Shown: positions 44,342-53,149 of the stretch, piece by piece
Layout: the number at the start of each line of letters is the position of its first letter
How positions within the stretch are numbered: position 1 is the stretch's first letter
NCBI RefSeq assembly: GCF_001500045.1
Contig: NZ_LQIX01000014.1
Location: 1 to 64,000, forward strand
Length of the DNA: 64,000 nt
Reading direction: 5' to 3'
From: Mycobacterium sp. GA-1199
Lineage (GTDB): Bacteria; Actinomycetota; Actinomycetes; Mycobacteriales; Mycobacteriaceae
The notes under the pieces: model-generated
What the model was told of the DNA's origin: nothing
The model's database searches: none
Seen by the model: only the letters and a program-made list of their open reading frames with translations
Made by a program: the position numbers and the translations under genes

Positions 44342-44348
44342 GGCACTC

Positions 44349-45290
44349 GTGAAGCTCGCGCGGCCTGATGTGTTCCATCCACGCATCGTGTTGGCCGGTT
44401 GCCCGGCACTGCCGGAAGGGGACGGCGACGACGCCGGCCTGGTCGCGGCGCTGGGTAAGCATGGGCTTCATGCGCGCTGGATGTCGTGGGACGACCCGGC
44501 GACCGTGAAAGCGGATCTGGTGATCCTGCGGGCGACGTGGGACTACATCGATCGCCTCGACGAATTCCTGTCCTGGACGCGACGGGTCCGCAATCTGCTC
44601 AACCCGGCCCGAGTGGTGCCGTGGAACACCGACAAGCGCTACCTGGCCGACCTGGCGGCAGCGGGAGTGCCGACGGTCCCGAGCCGATTCTTCGCCCCCG
44701 GTGACGCGGTTGCGCTGCCGAACAGCCCCGAAGTCGTGGTCAAACCCACCGTCGGAGTGGGATCAGTTGGCACCCTTCGCTTTTCGGATCGTGAGGATGC
44801 GCGGCGGTATGCGGCCCGGACGCTGGCCGCCGGTCGGACCGTGGTCATCCAGCCCTACGACCCGCGCATCGAGGACGGCGAGACCGCGTTGGTGTTCATC
44901 GGCGGCGCGCAGTCGCATGCCTTCGCGAAGGGTCCGATCCTGCAGCGGCCCGGCGAGGCGCCCGCGTTCGACGAGTCGGGCACCTACGCCCAGGAGTCCC
45001 TGAGCCCCGCCGACCCCGATTTCGAAGTCTGGGATGTCGGGCATCAGGCGCTGGCGGCGGCGGCCGCGCATCTCGACCTGTCCCAAGAGGAGTTGCTCTA
45101 CGCGCGGGTGGACGTCATCGGCGGATGCTCCGACCCACGCGTGCTGGAAGTCGAGCTCGTCGAACCGTCGCTGGGCTGGATGCAGCTGGACGAAACCACC
45201 AGGGACCGACAGCAGCGCGAGTTCGTCGTCGCCGTCGAATCAGCGCTCGACCGGTTCGGGCTTGGCCCGCTCTCGCATCGACGCCCATAG
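44349..45290 (+). CDS. ATP-grasp family protein (Rv1455-like)
   Basis: The 313-residue protein has an ATP-grasp layout: RVVPWNTDKRYLADLAAAGVPTVPS, then EVVVKPTVGVGSVGTLRF (ATP-binding Lys), and the metal-binding end LEVELVEPSLGWMQLDE. Similar proteins (RimK/DcsG-like) join a carboxylate to an amine through an acyl phosphate. No biosynthetic partner is nearby, so the substrates are unknown. It occupies the place of Rv1455 between qor and ctaA. The last 51 bases overlap the convergent ctaA gene. Confidence 0.8.
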   Translation: MKLARPDVFHPRIVLAGCPALPEGDGDDAGLVAALGKHGLHARWMSWDDPATVKADLVILRATWDYIDRLDEFLSWTRRVRNLLNPARVVPWNTDKRYLADLAAAGVPTVPSRFFAPGDAVALPNSPEVVVKPTVGVGSVGTLRFSDREDARRYAARTLAAGRTVVIQPYDPRIEDGETALVFIGGAQSHAFAKGPILQRPGEAPAFDESGTYAQESLSPADPDFEVWDVGHQALAAAAAHLDLSQEELLYARVDVIGGCSDPRVLEVELVEPSLGWMQLDETTRDRQQREFVVAVESALDRFGLGPLSHRRP

Positions 45291-46190
45291 CGCGGCGGTC
45301 GCGGCGGTACAGAGCGCGGCGCCCGCGACATGAACGGCCACCAGCGCGGCCGGCACATCCAATGCATACTGCACGCGCCCCACCAGAGCCTGGGCGGCGA
45401 CAAGGGCGAGCAGCACGGCGAGTCGCCGCATGACAGTTCGCGGTGCGACCACGGCTCGCAACGCGAACACCAGCGCCACCAACAGGGACAGATACGCCAC
45501 CAGAAGTGTCGCGTGCACCTGCACCAGCGTCACGATCTCCACCTGTAACCGCGGCACCGGCGCCTCGATGCTCTTGTCCCCGGCATGTGGGCCGGCACCC
45601 GTCACCAACGTGCCGGTCACGAGCACCGCAGCTAGCGCGAGCCCGGTGAGAAACGTCAGTTGCCGCAATGGTTTGGGCACGCGTCGGATCGGCACTCCGT
45701 CGTCGGGCTCGCCGATCTTGACGAACAACAGCACAGCGAGCCAGACCATGGTCATCGAGACCAGCAGGTGTATCGCGACCGTCCACCACAGCAGCCCGGT
45801 CAGCACCGTGATTCCGCCGATCACCGCCTGAACCACCGTCGACACCGGCATCAGCCACGCGTAGACGAGCACCTCGCGACGGCGACGGGTGCGCGTCACG
45901 GCCAGCACTGCCGCCGCGGCGGTGAGCACGACGAGGAAGGTGACCATCCGGTTGCCGAACTCCACGGCCTGGTGCACCACCGGCACCTCGGCGACCGGCA
46001 CCGGCGTGAAACTTCCCGGGAAACACTGCGGCCAGGTCGGGCAGCCCAGGCCCGACGCGGTGACGCGGACGATCGCGCCGGTCACCGAGATTCCCCCCTG
46101 GGTCAGGATGACCAGGAAGGCGATGACGCGTTGGGCCCGCAGGCTGGGCAGCGGCAGCAGATCGACCAGCCGCAGAAAGGCGCGTCGCAC
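45240..46190 (-). CDS. ctaA: Heme A synthase (CtaA/Cox15)
   Basis: CtaA oxidises the methyl group of heme O to give heme A. The 316-residue protein has eight membrane helices. It shows the conserved GAIVRVTASGLGCPTWPQC (with a Cys pair flanking TWPQ), EFGNRMVTF, and HLLVSM and VQVHATLL with heme-binding His. The GTG at 46190 is chosen because TACGAT lies 7 bases upstream. An ATG at 46214 would place the hexamer inside the gene. CtaB is 2 kb away on the other strand. Confidence 0.93.
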   Translation of the reverse strand: MRRAFLRLVDLLPLPSLRAQRVIAFLVILTQGGISVTGAIVRVTASGLGCPTWPQCFPGSFTPVPVAEVPVVHQAVEFGNRMVTFLVVLTAAAAVLAVTRTRRRREVLVYAWLMPVSTVVQAVIGGITVLTGLLWWTVAIHLLVSMTMVWLAVLLFVKIGEPDDGVPIRRVPKPLRQLTFLTGLALAAVLVTGTLVTGAGPHAGDKSIEAPVPRLQVEIVTLVQVHATLLVAYLSLLVALVFALRAVVAPRTVMRRLAVLLALVAAQALVGRVQYALDVPAALVAVHVAGAALCTAATAALWASMRERAKPEPVER

Positions 46191-46197
46191 GGTTCCG

Positions 46198-46203
46198 ATC
46201 GTA
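46198..46203 (-). promoter_or_regulatory. Predicted -10 hexamer of ctaA
   Basis: TACGAT on the minus strand lies 7 bases before the GTG at 46190. Confidence 0.5.
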
Positions 46204-46242
46204 GAGCAGCGCAACTACAAGCCGTAGTAGCGGGTGAGCCGG

Positions 46243-46812
46243 TTACCGAGGCGACACGAACGGAACCAGCACCTCGTCGACCAGTTGCACGACCAGATCG
46301 TCGTCGATGCGGTCGCCGGTGATCAGCAGCCGATGCCACAGCACGCTCTGCCCCAACTCGCGGGCGATCTCGACGGGAACGTCGGCGCGGACGTCGCCGC
46401 GGGCAACACCACGCGCCAACAACGCGGCCATCTGCTCTTTGCGCCAGCCGATGACGCCGTCGCGGAAGGCCTCGGTGAGGTCGGGGTCGTGGGAGCCGGC
46501 CGCGATCGCGGCCCGGATCACCGGCGCCCGAGGGCCGGTGAACAGCGCGGCCCATCCGCGCAATACGGCGAGCATGTCGCCGCGGTAGCTGCCGGTGTCC
46601 TCGTGCGGGATCACTTCGGTGGCGATGCCGAGCAGAGTGTCTCGGAGCAGGGCGGTGGCGTCGGGCCAGCGCCGGTAGAGCACGGGTTTGCTCGTTGCGG
46701 CCGCCGCGGCGACGGCCTCCATCGTGACACCGGCCGGTCCGAACCGGGCGAGCAGGTCGAGCGCCGCGTCACGGATCGCGGCGTCGAGTTCTTGTCCGCG
46801 CCGACGCGCCAT
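46243..46812 (-). CDS. TetR family transcriptional regulator
   Basis: The 189-residue protein has an N-terminal TetR helix-turn-helix (DAAIRDAALDLLARFG, then TMEAVAAAAATSKPVLYRRW) and a ligand-binding C-domain with the TetR_C pattern WAALFTGPRAPVIRAAIAAG. An AAGGAG site precedes the ATG at 46812. Two near-identical palindromes at 46829-46848 and 46875-46894 lie between it and the divergent gene at 46906. It therefore very likely represses itself and that gene. Confidence 0.92.
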   Translation of the reverse strand: MARRRGQELDAAIRDAALDLLARFGPAGVTMEAVAAAAATSKPVLYRRWPDATALLRDTLLGIATEVIPHEDTGSYRGDMLAVLRGWAALFTGPRAPVIRAAIAAGSHDPDLTEAFRDGVIGWRKEQMAALLARGVARGDVRADVPVEIARELGQSVLWHRLLITGDRIDDDLVVQLVDEVLVPFVSPR

Positions 46813-46828
46813 CCGCCACTCCTTCGAG

Positions 46829-46848
46829 AAGAAACGCTTGCGTATCTC
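46829..46848. promoter_or_regulatory. TetR operator 1
   Basis: AAGAAACGCTTGCGTATCTC is a near-perfect 20-base palindrome, 17 bases upstream of the TetR ATG. It shares AAGAAACGC and CGTATCT with operator 2. Confidence 0.7.
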
Positions 46849-46874
46849 AACGCCGAAGCTTAACGTCGGGCTAT

Positions 46875-46894
46875 AAGAAACGCATCCGTATCTT
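46875..46894. promoter_or_regulatory. TetR operator 2
   Basis: AAGAAACGCATCCGTATCTT matches its own reverse complement at 16 of 20 positions and is centred 46 bases from operator 1. It ends directly before the AGGAGG ribosome site of the plus-strand gene at 46906. Confidence 0.7.
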
Positions 46895-46905
46895 AGGAGG
46901 ATCCC

Positions 46906-47589
46906 ATGGCACGCCCGGTGCTTTATCCGCTGCGCTGCGTCGACACCGCGACCGTGCAATATCTCGACCACCGCCATGGCAGGCGCCGCATCACCATCGA
47001 CCACCGACCGCTCGCGGAAGTAACCCCGGCGATGCTCCTCGACTGGTTCACGCACCTCGGCGAAACGATGGCGTACGGGGGAGAGGTCATCGACCGCTAT
47101 CTCGCCTGGCACCCGATCGATCACATCTACTGGGCGTTGGCCCGTCCGGCACCGGGAGGTGGTGCGGCCGATGGCGCGCGATTCCGCATGGTCGAGGCGT
47201 TTGGCGGCCGACCCGAGTACAAGATCGATGAGATCGCGCGGGTCGAGAAACTCGACGAGACCGGCATCCGACTGGTCAAACGGGTTGCCGGGATTCCGAT
47301 CTTCCAGCTGGAGCACACCTGGTCTGCGGGCGCCGACGGCGCCCACTACGTGACGGTGATGGATCTCGGCGCTCGCTCACCGCTGCTCACGCCCGTGAAC
47401 AGGGTCGTGCGCCGACGGTTCCCGGACCACAAGTTGCGCGCCTGGGTGAAGCACAACATCGAAGAGGTTGGACAGCTCGAATATCTGTTGCCGCAGCTGC
47501 GCTCAGGTGAAGCGGAACCAGCGCAGCGCGCACAGCGCGGCGACGGCGCCCCAGACCGCGAGCACCAGAAGGCCGAACCAGTCCACTGA
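46906..47589 (+). CDS. Possible DAPG-hydrolase-like (PhlG family) metal hydrolase
   Basis: The 227-residue protein contains AMLLDWFTHLGE, RYLAWHPIDHIYW, and several conserved His/Glu residues (HTWS, HYVTVMDLG, VKHNIEEVGQLEYLLP). These resemble the zinc-dependent C-C hydrolases of 2,4-diacetylphloroglucinol (PhlG). The resemblance is by eye only. A strong AGGAGG site and the TetR operator precede the ATG, so the gene is probably induced by a small molecule, perhaps its substrate. The last 30 residues overlap the convergent ABC-2 permease by 87 bases and look unstructured. Confidence 0.6.
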   Translation: MARPVLYPLRCVDTATVQYLDHRHGRRRITIDHRPLAEVTPAMLLDWFTHLGETMAYGGEVIDRYLAWHPIDHIYWALARPAPGGGAADGARFRMVEAFGGRPEYKIDEIARVEKLDETGIRLVKRVAGIPIFQLEHTWSAGADGAHYVTVMDLGARSPLLTPVNRVVRRRFPDHKLRAWVKHNIEEVGQLEYLLPQLRSGEAEPAQRAQRGDGAPDREHQKAEPVH

Positions 47590-48276
47590 CAACGTCATCG
47601 CCTGGGTCAGCGCTTCGGTGAGGGCACCGGACGGCGTCAACCGGGCCACCCACTGCGCGGCGGAGGGCACAATGCCGCCCTCGAGCGTCAGCGCGCCGAG
47701 CCCCGCGAACACGAACCAGAGCAAATTCGCCAACGCCAAGACGATCTCGGCGCGTAAGGTGCCACCGAGCAGCAGCCCCAGTGCCGCGAAACCCGCTGTG
47801 CCCAAGGCGATCACCGCTGCGCCGAGCGCGAGCCCCGCCAAATGTGGTCGCCAGCCGAGCGCGATCCCGATGGTGCCCAACACGATCGCCTGCAGGAACA
47901 CGACCGCGACCACCGCAAGTGATTTGCCCGCGATGATGCCCCACACCGGAAGCGCTGTGGCGCCAAGGCGTTTGAGGGCTCCGTAGCGGCGGTCGAAGGC
48001 GACGGCGATTGCCTGCCCGGTGAACGCCGTGGAGATCACCGCGAGTGCCATGATGGCGGGCACGAACGTCGCCGCCCGGTTGGGCCCGAAGGACCCCAGC
48101 GGCATCAGCGTCAGGCCAACGAGCAACGTGATCGGGATGAACATCGTCAGCAAGAGCTGTTCGCCGTTGCGCAACAGCAGCCGCACCTCCAGGCCGAACT
48201 GCGCGGCGAGCATCTGTCGTACGGTCGCCGGTCCCGGATCGGGTGTGAAGGTGCCCGGCGCAAAGCGATTCGTCAT
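47503..48276 (-). CDS. ABC-2 type permease
   Basis: The 257-residue protein has six membrane helices in the ABC-2 layout (FGLEVRLLLRNGEQLLLTMFIP; the later GLLLGGTLRAEIVLALANLLW). It exports an unknown substrate with the ATPase encoded just upstream. The ATG at 48276 overlaps the ATPase stop as TAATG. It is the counterpart of Rv1457c. Confidence 0.9.
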   Translation of the reverse strand: MTNRFAPGTFTPDPGPATVRQMLAAQFGLEVRLLLRNGEQLLLTMFIPITLLVGLTLMPLGSFGPNRAATFVPAIMALAVISTAFTGQAIAVAFDRRYGALKRLGATALPVWGIIAGKSLAVVAVVFLQAIVLGTIGIALGWRPHLAGLALGAAVIALGTAGFAALGLLLGGTLRAEIVLALANLLWFVFAGLGALTLEGGIVPSAAQWVARLTPSGALTEALTQAMTLSVDWFGLLVLAVWGAVAALCALRWFRFT

Positions 48277-49223
48277 TACGGCCGCAACTCCCGCCCGGTC
48301 AACTCGAGAAACACGTCCTCGAGGCTTCGCTGTTCGACGCGCATATCGGTGGCCAGCACGTCCAGACGCGCGCACCACGCCGTCACCGTCGCCAGCACCT
48401 GCGGGTTGATCGCGCCCTCGACGAGGTATTCGCCCGGAGCGGTCTCGGTCGCCTTGTAACTCTCGGGCAGCGCCGACACCAGAAGCGACAAGTCGAGTTT
48501 GCGCGGGGCTCGGAACCGCAATTGGTTCTCGGCGCCGCTGCGCATCAGCTCTTCGGGCGAACCGGTGGCCACCGGAACGCCGTGGTCGATGATCATGATG
48601 CGGTCGGCCAGCTCCTCGGCCTCGGTGAGCTGATGGGTCGTCAGCACCACGGTCACGCCATCGCGGCGTAGCGCATCGATCAACTCCCACACCACGATTC
48701 GCGCGTGCGCATCCATCCCCGCGGTCGGCTCGTCGAGGAAGACCAGCTCCGGACGGCCGACCACCGCGCAGGCCAGCGCCAGTCGCTGCTGCTGACCACC
48801 GGACAGCCTCCGGTAGGTTGTGCGCGTCGCCTCGGTCAGACCCAGGGTGTCCATCAGCCATGCCGGGTCCAACGGGTTGGCCGCGTAGGACGCCACCAGG
48901 TTGAGCATCTCGCCGGCGCGTGCGGCCGGGTAGCCGCCGCCACCCTGCAACATCACGCCGATGCGCTCACGCAACCGGGCGTTGTCGCCGAACGGGTCCA
49001 GGCCGAGGATCTCGATGGTGCCGGAGTCGGGGCGGATGAAACCCTCGCACATCTCCACAGTCGTGGTCTTGCCCGCGCCGTTCGGTCCGAGCAGCGCGAA
49101 CACCTCGGCGGCCTGCACCTGCAGATCGAGTTCGGACACCGCGACATTCGACCCGTAGCGCTTGGTGACCCCGCTGAGGCGCACGGGCACGGGGGACGAC
49201 GCCCCGGATCCAGAGTGGGTCAC
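48276..49223 (-). CDS. ABC transporter ATP-binding protein (exporter type)
   Basis: The 315-residue protein has Walker A LLGPNGAGKTTTVEM, signature LSGGQQQRLALACAVV and Walker B LVFLDEPTAGMDAHAR. A C-terminal extension (about 225-315) is typical of ABC-2 exporter ATPases such as DrrA-like proteins. The GTG start overlaps the mptB stop (GTGA). The permease at 47503-48276 is its partner. It is the counterpart of Rv1458c. The shared operon with mptB hints at export of an envelope precursor, which is inference. Confidence 0.93.
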   Translation of the reverse strand: MTHSGSGASSPVPVRLSGVTKRYGSNVAVSELDLQVQAAEVFALLGPNGAGKTTTVEMCEGFIRPDSGTIEILGLDPFGDNARLRERIGVMLQGGGGYPAARAGEMLNLVASYAANPLDPAWLMDTLGLTEATRTTYRRLSGGQQQRLALACAVVGRPELVFLDEPTAGMDAHARIVVWELIDALRRDGVTVVLTTHQLTEAEELADRIMIIDHGVPVATGSPEELMRSGAENQLRFRAPRKLDLSLLVSALPESYKATETAPGEYLVEGAINPQVLATVTAWCARLDVLATDMRVEQRSLEDVFLELTGRELRP

Positions 49224-50905
49224 GGGGACTCAGCGTAAGCGTCGGGCCGTGCGGGCTGTGGTGGCGGTGGCGGCGGTTGATGGTGCGGCGGGCTGGCCAC
49301 ACTGCGCCAGGGCAACCGGTTGTAGGTGAGCAGGAACAGCGCGGCGACGATCACGGTGCTCGCCGCGGTCGCGAGGAGAATCTGGAAAACGGTGAAGCGG
49401 TCGCCGTTGGCGGTCGGGCCGAAGATGCCGACGGCCAGCGTGACCACGATCGTGGTGCTGCGGAATGCCGGCCGGGTGGCCCACGCCGCGAGGGGGAGGA
49501 CGGCCCACAGCACGTACCAGGGCTGGACGACGGGGAACAGCAGCACCGTCACGCCCAGCGCGACGCCGAGCCCGCCCACCGGATGCAGGCGCCCCCGCAG
49601 AACGAGCAGCAACAGCCAGCTCACCAGGATCGCGATGATGAACACGCCGATCGCACGCGTGAGCCCCAACACCGCCGTGGTGTGGTCGCCGAGTCCCAGC
49701 AGGATGCCGACCTGACCGGTGCCCAGGGCCAACAGGGTGGGTAGCGACATCCAGCTGCGCACCACGTTGGCTGTGCCCAGTGTGTTGAGCCAGCCGAACC
49801 CCAGGCCGCTGGCCCACCCGATCAGCGCCATCACCACCACCGACACCGCGGTCAACGATCCGCCAGCCATGAAGAACGCCTTGACCGTGCCGCCCCATCG
49901 ACAGGCCAGCGCCATCGCGACGAAGCCCAGCGCCAACAGCGACGGCAACTTGACCTGCGAGGACAGCGTGATCAGCACGACGCCTGCCAGCAGCATCGTC
50001 AGCGGCCACCACCGCGCCCACTGCTCGCGGTCCTGCGGCCAGGACAGCGGCCTGGGCAGCAGCGGCGCGGCGGCGTCGACACCGCGCAGCGCGAATTCGG
50101 TGCCGGCGAGCATGAGGCCCAGCATCAGCGCCTCGTTGTGGATGCCCCCGACCAGATGCATGATCAGCAGCGGATTGGCGGCGCCCAGCCACAGCGCGCT
50201 CACCTCGGCGACGCCGCAGCGCCGCGCGAGGCGCGGGGTCGCCCACACGATCAGGCCCACGCCGAGCAGCACGACCAATCGGTGGCAGAGCACCGCGGCG
50301 ACGATGTTCTCACCCGTCAGCGCCGAGATGCCCTGACCGATCCACAGGAACAGCGGCCCGTACGGCGCGGGTGTCTCGCGCCACATGTTCGGCACCGAGA
50401 GCGTGAACACATGGTCCAGGCCCAGGCCGGTGGCCGGGCCGACCCGGTACGGGTCGAGGCCTTTGACGCCGATCTCGCTCTGCGCCAGATAGGAGTAGAC
50501 GTCGCGGCTGTACATCGGCGGGGCGATGAGCAGTGGCAGCACCCACAGCCACAACAGCCGGTCGAGTTGGCTGCGCGACATGCGTCGGTCGCCGAGAGTG
50601 AACCGCCCGAGCATCAGCCAGGCCAGCGCCATCATCACCGCGCCGGTGGTGGTCATGGTCAGGCTCACTGTCTGGATGCGTGACGGCAGGTTGAGCAGAC
50701 GCACACCGAACGTCGGGTCCTGCACGACAGGTCTGGCCCCGACGCCGAGCGCGCCGATTGCCATCAGGACGGTGCCGGCGGCACCGAACAGCCGTGTCCG
50801 GCGCAGCGCGATGACCTCGGCATCGTTCAGCGGCGATCCCACCGGGCGTTCGTCGGCGTGCCAACGGGCGATCGACGAGCTGAACGACGGGAGGCGGGCT
50901 GCCAC
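49220..50905 (-). CDS. mptB: Alpha-(1->6)-mannopyranosyltransferase MptB
   Basis: MptB is a GT-C fold, polyprenyl-phosphomannose-dependent enzyme that starts the alpha-1,6-mannan core of lipomannan. The 561-residue protein has about 13 membrane helices. An acidic loop follows early helices (LIAPPMYSRDVYSYLAQSEIG) and GPLFLWIG near it is typical of the family. The C-terminus is Pro-rich (six prolines in a run). It is the counterpart of Rv1459c. The GTG at 50905 has TACGCT 6 bases upstream. The ABC exporter genes follow in overlapping order. Confidence 0.92.
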   Translation of the reverse strand: MAARLPSFSSSIARWHADERPVGSPLNDAEVIALRRTRLFGAAGTVLMAIGALGVGARPVVQDPTFGVRLLNLPSRIQTVSLTMTTTGAVMMALAWLMLGRFTLGDRRMSRSQLDRLLWLWVLPLLIAPPMYSRDVYSYLAQSEIGVKGLDPYRVGPATGLGLDHVFTLSVPNMWRETPAPYGPLFLWIGQGISALTGENIVAAVLCHRLVVLLGVGLIVWATPRLARRCGVAEVSALWLGAANPLLIMHLVGGIHNEALMLGLMLAGTEFALRGVDAAAPLLPRPLSWPQDREQWARWWPLTMLLAGVVLITLSSQVKLPSLLALGFVAMALACRWGGTVKAFFMAGGSLTAVSVVVMALIGWASGLGFGWLNTLGTANVVRSWMSLPTLLALGTGQVGILLGLGDHTTAVLGLTRAIGVFIIAILVSWLLLLVLRGRLHPVGGLGVALGVTVLLFPVVQPWYVLWAVLPLAAWATRPAFRSTTIVVTLAVGIFGPTANGDRFTVFQILLATAASTVIVAALFLLTYNRLPWRSVASPPHHQPPPPPPQPARPDAYAESP

Positions 50906-50911
50906 CTCAGC

Positions 50912-50917
50912 AGCGTA
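50912..50917 (-). promoter_or_regulatory. Predicted -10 hexamer of mptB (leaderless)
   Basis: TACGCT on the minus strand ends 6 bases before the GTG at 50905. Confidence 0.5.
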
Positions 50918-50983
50918 ACCGTCCGCGTTATGGCTCCCGTCACGCTAAGGGTGCCCTTGCTTTACAGCAGTTTCCGAATTCCG

Positions 50984-51000
50984 TCACAATAGTGTTGTGA
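50984..51000. promoter_or_regulatory. Candidate SufR operator and -10 of the suf operon
   Basis: TCACAA and TTGTGA form a perfect 6-base inverted repeat with 5 bases between. The repeat covers the probable -10 hexamer CACAAT (50985-50990) and the GTG at 50997. Binding here would stop initiation, fitting autorepression by SufR. Confidence 0.6.
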
Positions 51001-51707
51001 AATTCAGTCCGGAGGCAGGAGCCGATCGCCACACGCGTGGTGCGATCGTGCAATTGCTGCTCGAATCCGGACCGATCACCGCCGGTGAGATCGGCGAACA
51101 GCTCGGAATTTCCGCTGCGGGCGTGCGTCGCCACCTCGACGCATTGATCGAGGCCGGCGACGCGCAGGCCAGCGCGGCGGCGGCCTGGCAGCACACCGGC
51201 CGCGGCAGGCCGGCGAAGCGGTATCGGCTCACCGCGGCGGGTCGTGCCAAGCTCGGCCACGCCTACGACGACCTGGCCGCCGCGGCCATTCGTCAGCTCC
51301 GCGAGATCGGCGGCGACGACGCCGTGCGGACGTTCGCGCGGCGACGTATCGACGGGATCCTCGCGGGAGTAACCGAAGGCCCCGATGACGTTGTATCCAA
51401 AGCCGACCGGGTGGCCGACGCACTGACCAAGGCCGGCTACGCGACCAGTGTGACTTCGGTGACACCGGCGCCTGGATCAATCCACGGAATCCAGTTGTGT
51501 CAGCATCACTGTCCGGTCTCACATGTCGCGGAGGAGTTCCCCGAGTTGTGCGAGACCGAGCGTGAGGCCTTCGCGGAGATTCTGGGAACGCACGTGCAGA
51601 GGCTCGCCACCATCGTCAACGGCGACTGCGCCTGCACAACGCACGTACCGCTGGTCGAGAAGATCAGTGCTTCAGCCCCAACTAGCAAGCAAGGAGCGTC
51701 GAGATGA
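50997..51707 (+). CDS. sufR: Fe-S cluster regulator SufR
   Basis: SufR represses the suf operon when holding a 4Fe-4S cluster and releases it under iron or oxidative stress. The 236-residue protein has a winged helix ([24 protein letters not shown]) and the wing [16 protein letters not shown]-terminal Cys ligands are in [19 protein letters not shown] and NGDCAC. The GTG at 50997 follows CACAAT by 6 bases, so the mRNA is probably leaderless. The stop overlaps sufB as ATGA. It is the counterpart of Rv1460. Confidence 0.94.
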   Translation: MKFSPEAGADRHTRGAIVQLLLESGPITAGEIGEQLGISAAGVRRHLDALIEAGDAQASAAAAWQHTGRGRPAKRYRLTAAGRAKLGHAYDDLAAAAIRQLREIGGDDAVRTFARRRIDGILAGVTEGPDDVVSKADRVADALTKAGYATSVTSVTPAPGSIHGIQLCQHHCPVSHVAEEFPELCETEREAFAEILGTHVQRLATIVNGDCACTTHVPLVEKISASAPTSKQGASR

Positions 51708-53149
51708 CGACGACACCTGAAGTCCACAAGGTAGGCGAGCCGCTCAGCCAGGATGAGGCGATCGCCTCGCTGAGCCGGTACGGCTACGGCTGGGTGGACT
51801 CTGACGTCGCGGGCGCCAGCGCACAGCGCGGGTTGTCCGAGGCGGTGGTTCGCGACATCTCCGCGAAGAAGAACGAGCCGCAGTGGATGCTCGACATCCG
51901 ACTGAAGGCACTGCGCACCTTCGACAAGAAGCCGATGCCGAACTGGGGCTCCAACCTCGAGGGCATCGACTTCGACAACATCAAGTACTTCGTGCGGTCC
52001 ACCGAGAAGCAGGCCGCCACGTGGGACGACCTGCCCGAGGACATCCGCAACACCTACGACAAACTGGGCATCCCGGAGGCGGAGAAGCAGCGACTGGTCT
52101 CGGGTGTCGCGGCCCAGTACGAGTCGGAGGTGGTTTACCACCAGATCCGCGAGGACCTGGAGGCGCAGGGCGTCATCTTCCTCGACACAGACACCGCGCT
52201 GCGTGAGCACCCGGACATCTTCAAGCAGTACTTCGGCACCGTGATCCCGGCCGGCGACAACAAGTTCTCCGCGCTGAACACGGCGGTCTGGTCGGGTGGT
52301 TCGTTCATCTACGTCCCGCCCGGTGTGCACGTCGACATCCCGCTGCAGGCCTACTTCCGGATCAACACCGAGAACATGGGCCAGTTCGAGCGCACGCTGA
52401 TCATCGTCGACGAGGGTGCCTACGTGCACTACGTCGAGGGCTGCACCGCGCCCATCTACAAGAGCGACTCGTTGCACTCCGCGGTCGTGGAGATCATCGT
52501 CAAGTCCGGCGGTCGCTGCCGCTACACGACTATCCAGAACTGGTCGAGCAACGTCTACAACCTGGTCACCAAGCGGGCCCGGGCCGAGGCCGGCGCGACG
52601 ATGGAGTGGGTCGACGGCAACATCGGCTCCAAGGTCACCATGAAGTACCCCGCGGTGTGGATGACCGGTGAGCACGCTCGCGGTGAGGTGCTCTCGGTGG
52701 CGTTCGCCGGCGAAGGGCAGCATCAGGACACCGGCGCCAAGATGCTGCACCTGGCGCCCAACACGTCGAGCAACATCGTGTCCAAGTCCGTCGCCCGCGG
52801 CGGCGGTCGCGCCTCCTACCGCGGCCTGGTCCAGGTCAACAAGGGTGCCCACGGATCGCGGTCGAGCGTGAAATGCGATGCGCTGCTTGTCGATACAATC
52901 AGCCGCTCCGACACCTACCCCTACGTCGACATCCGCGAGGACGACGTGACGATGGGCCATGAGGCCACCGTATCCAAGGTCAGCGAGGATCAGCTGTTCT
53001 ATCTGATGAGCCGCGGCCTGACCGAGGACGAGGCGATGGCGATGGTGGTGCGCGGCTTCGTCGAGCCGATCGCCAAGGAGCTTCCGATGGAGTACGCGCT
53101 GGAGCTCAACCGGCTGATCGAGCTGCAGATGGAAGGGGCTGTGGGCTAA
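51704..53149 (+). CDS. sufB: Fe-S scaffold protein SufB (intein-free)
   Basis: SufB forms the SufBCD scaffold on which Fe-S clusters are built. The 481-residue protein has the uninterrupted family motifs [57 protein letters not shown] and [14 protein letters not shown]. The M. tuberculosis orthologue (Rv1461, 846 residues) carries an intein. This one is the normal length, so no protein splicing is needed. sufD starts on the base after its stop. Confidence 0.97.
   Translation: MTTTPEVHKVGEPLSQDEAIASLSRYGYGWVDSDVAGASAQRGLSEAVVRDISAKKNEPQWMLDIRLKALRTFDKKPMPNWGSNLEGIDFDNIKYFVRSTEKQAATWDDLPEDIRNTYDKLGIPEAEKQRLVSGVAAQYESEVVYHQIREDLEAQGVIFLDTDTALREHPDIFKQYFGTVIPAGDNKFSALNTAVWSGGSFIYVPPGVHVDIPLQAYFRINTENMGQFERTLIIVDEGAYVHYVEGCTAPIYKSDSLHSAVVEIIVKSGGRCRYTTIQNWSSNVYNLVTKRARAEAGATMEWVDGNIGSKVTMKYPAVWMTGEHARGEVLSVAFAGEGQHQDTGAKMLHLAPNTSSNIVSKSVARGGGRASYRGLVQVNKGAHGSRSSVKCDALLVDTISRSDTYPYVDIREDDVTMGHEATVSKVSEDQLFYLMSRGLTEDEAMAMVVRGFVEPIAKELPMEYALELNRLIELQMEGAVG

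Noticed and set aside
50945..50963. IdeR/DtxR box before sufR
   Set aside because: The stretch around AGGGTGCCCTT has a small palindromic core but matches the IdeR consensus at only about 10 of 19 positions by eye.
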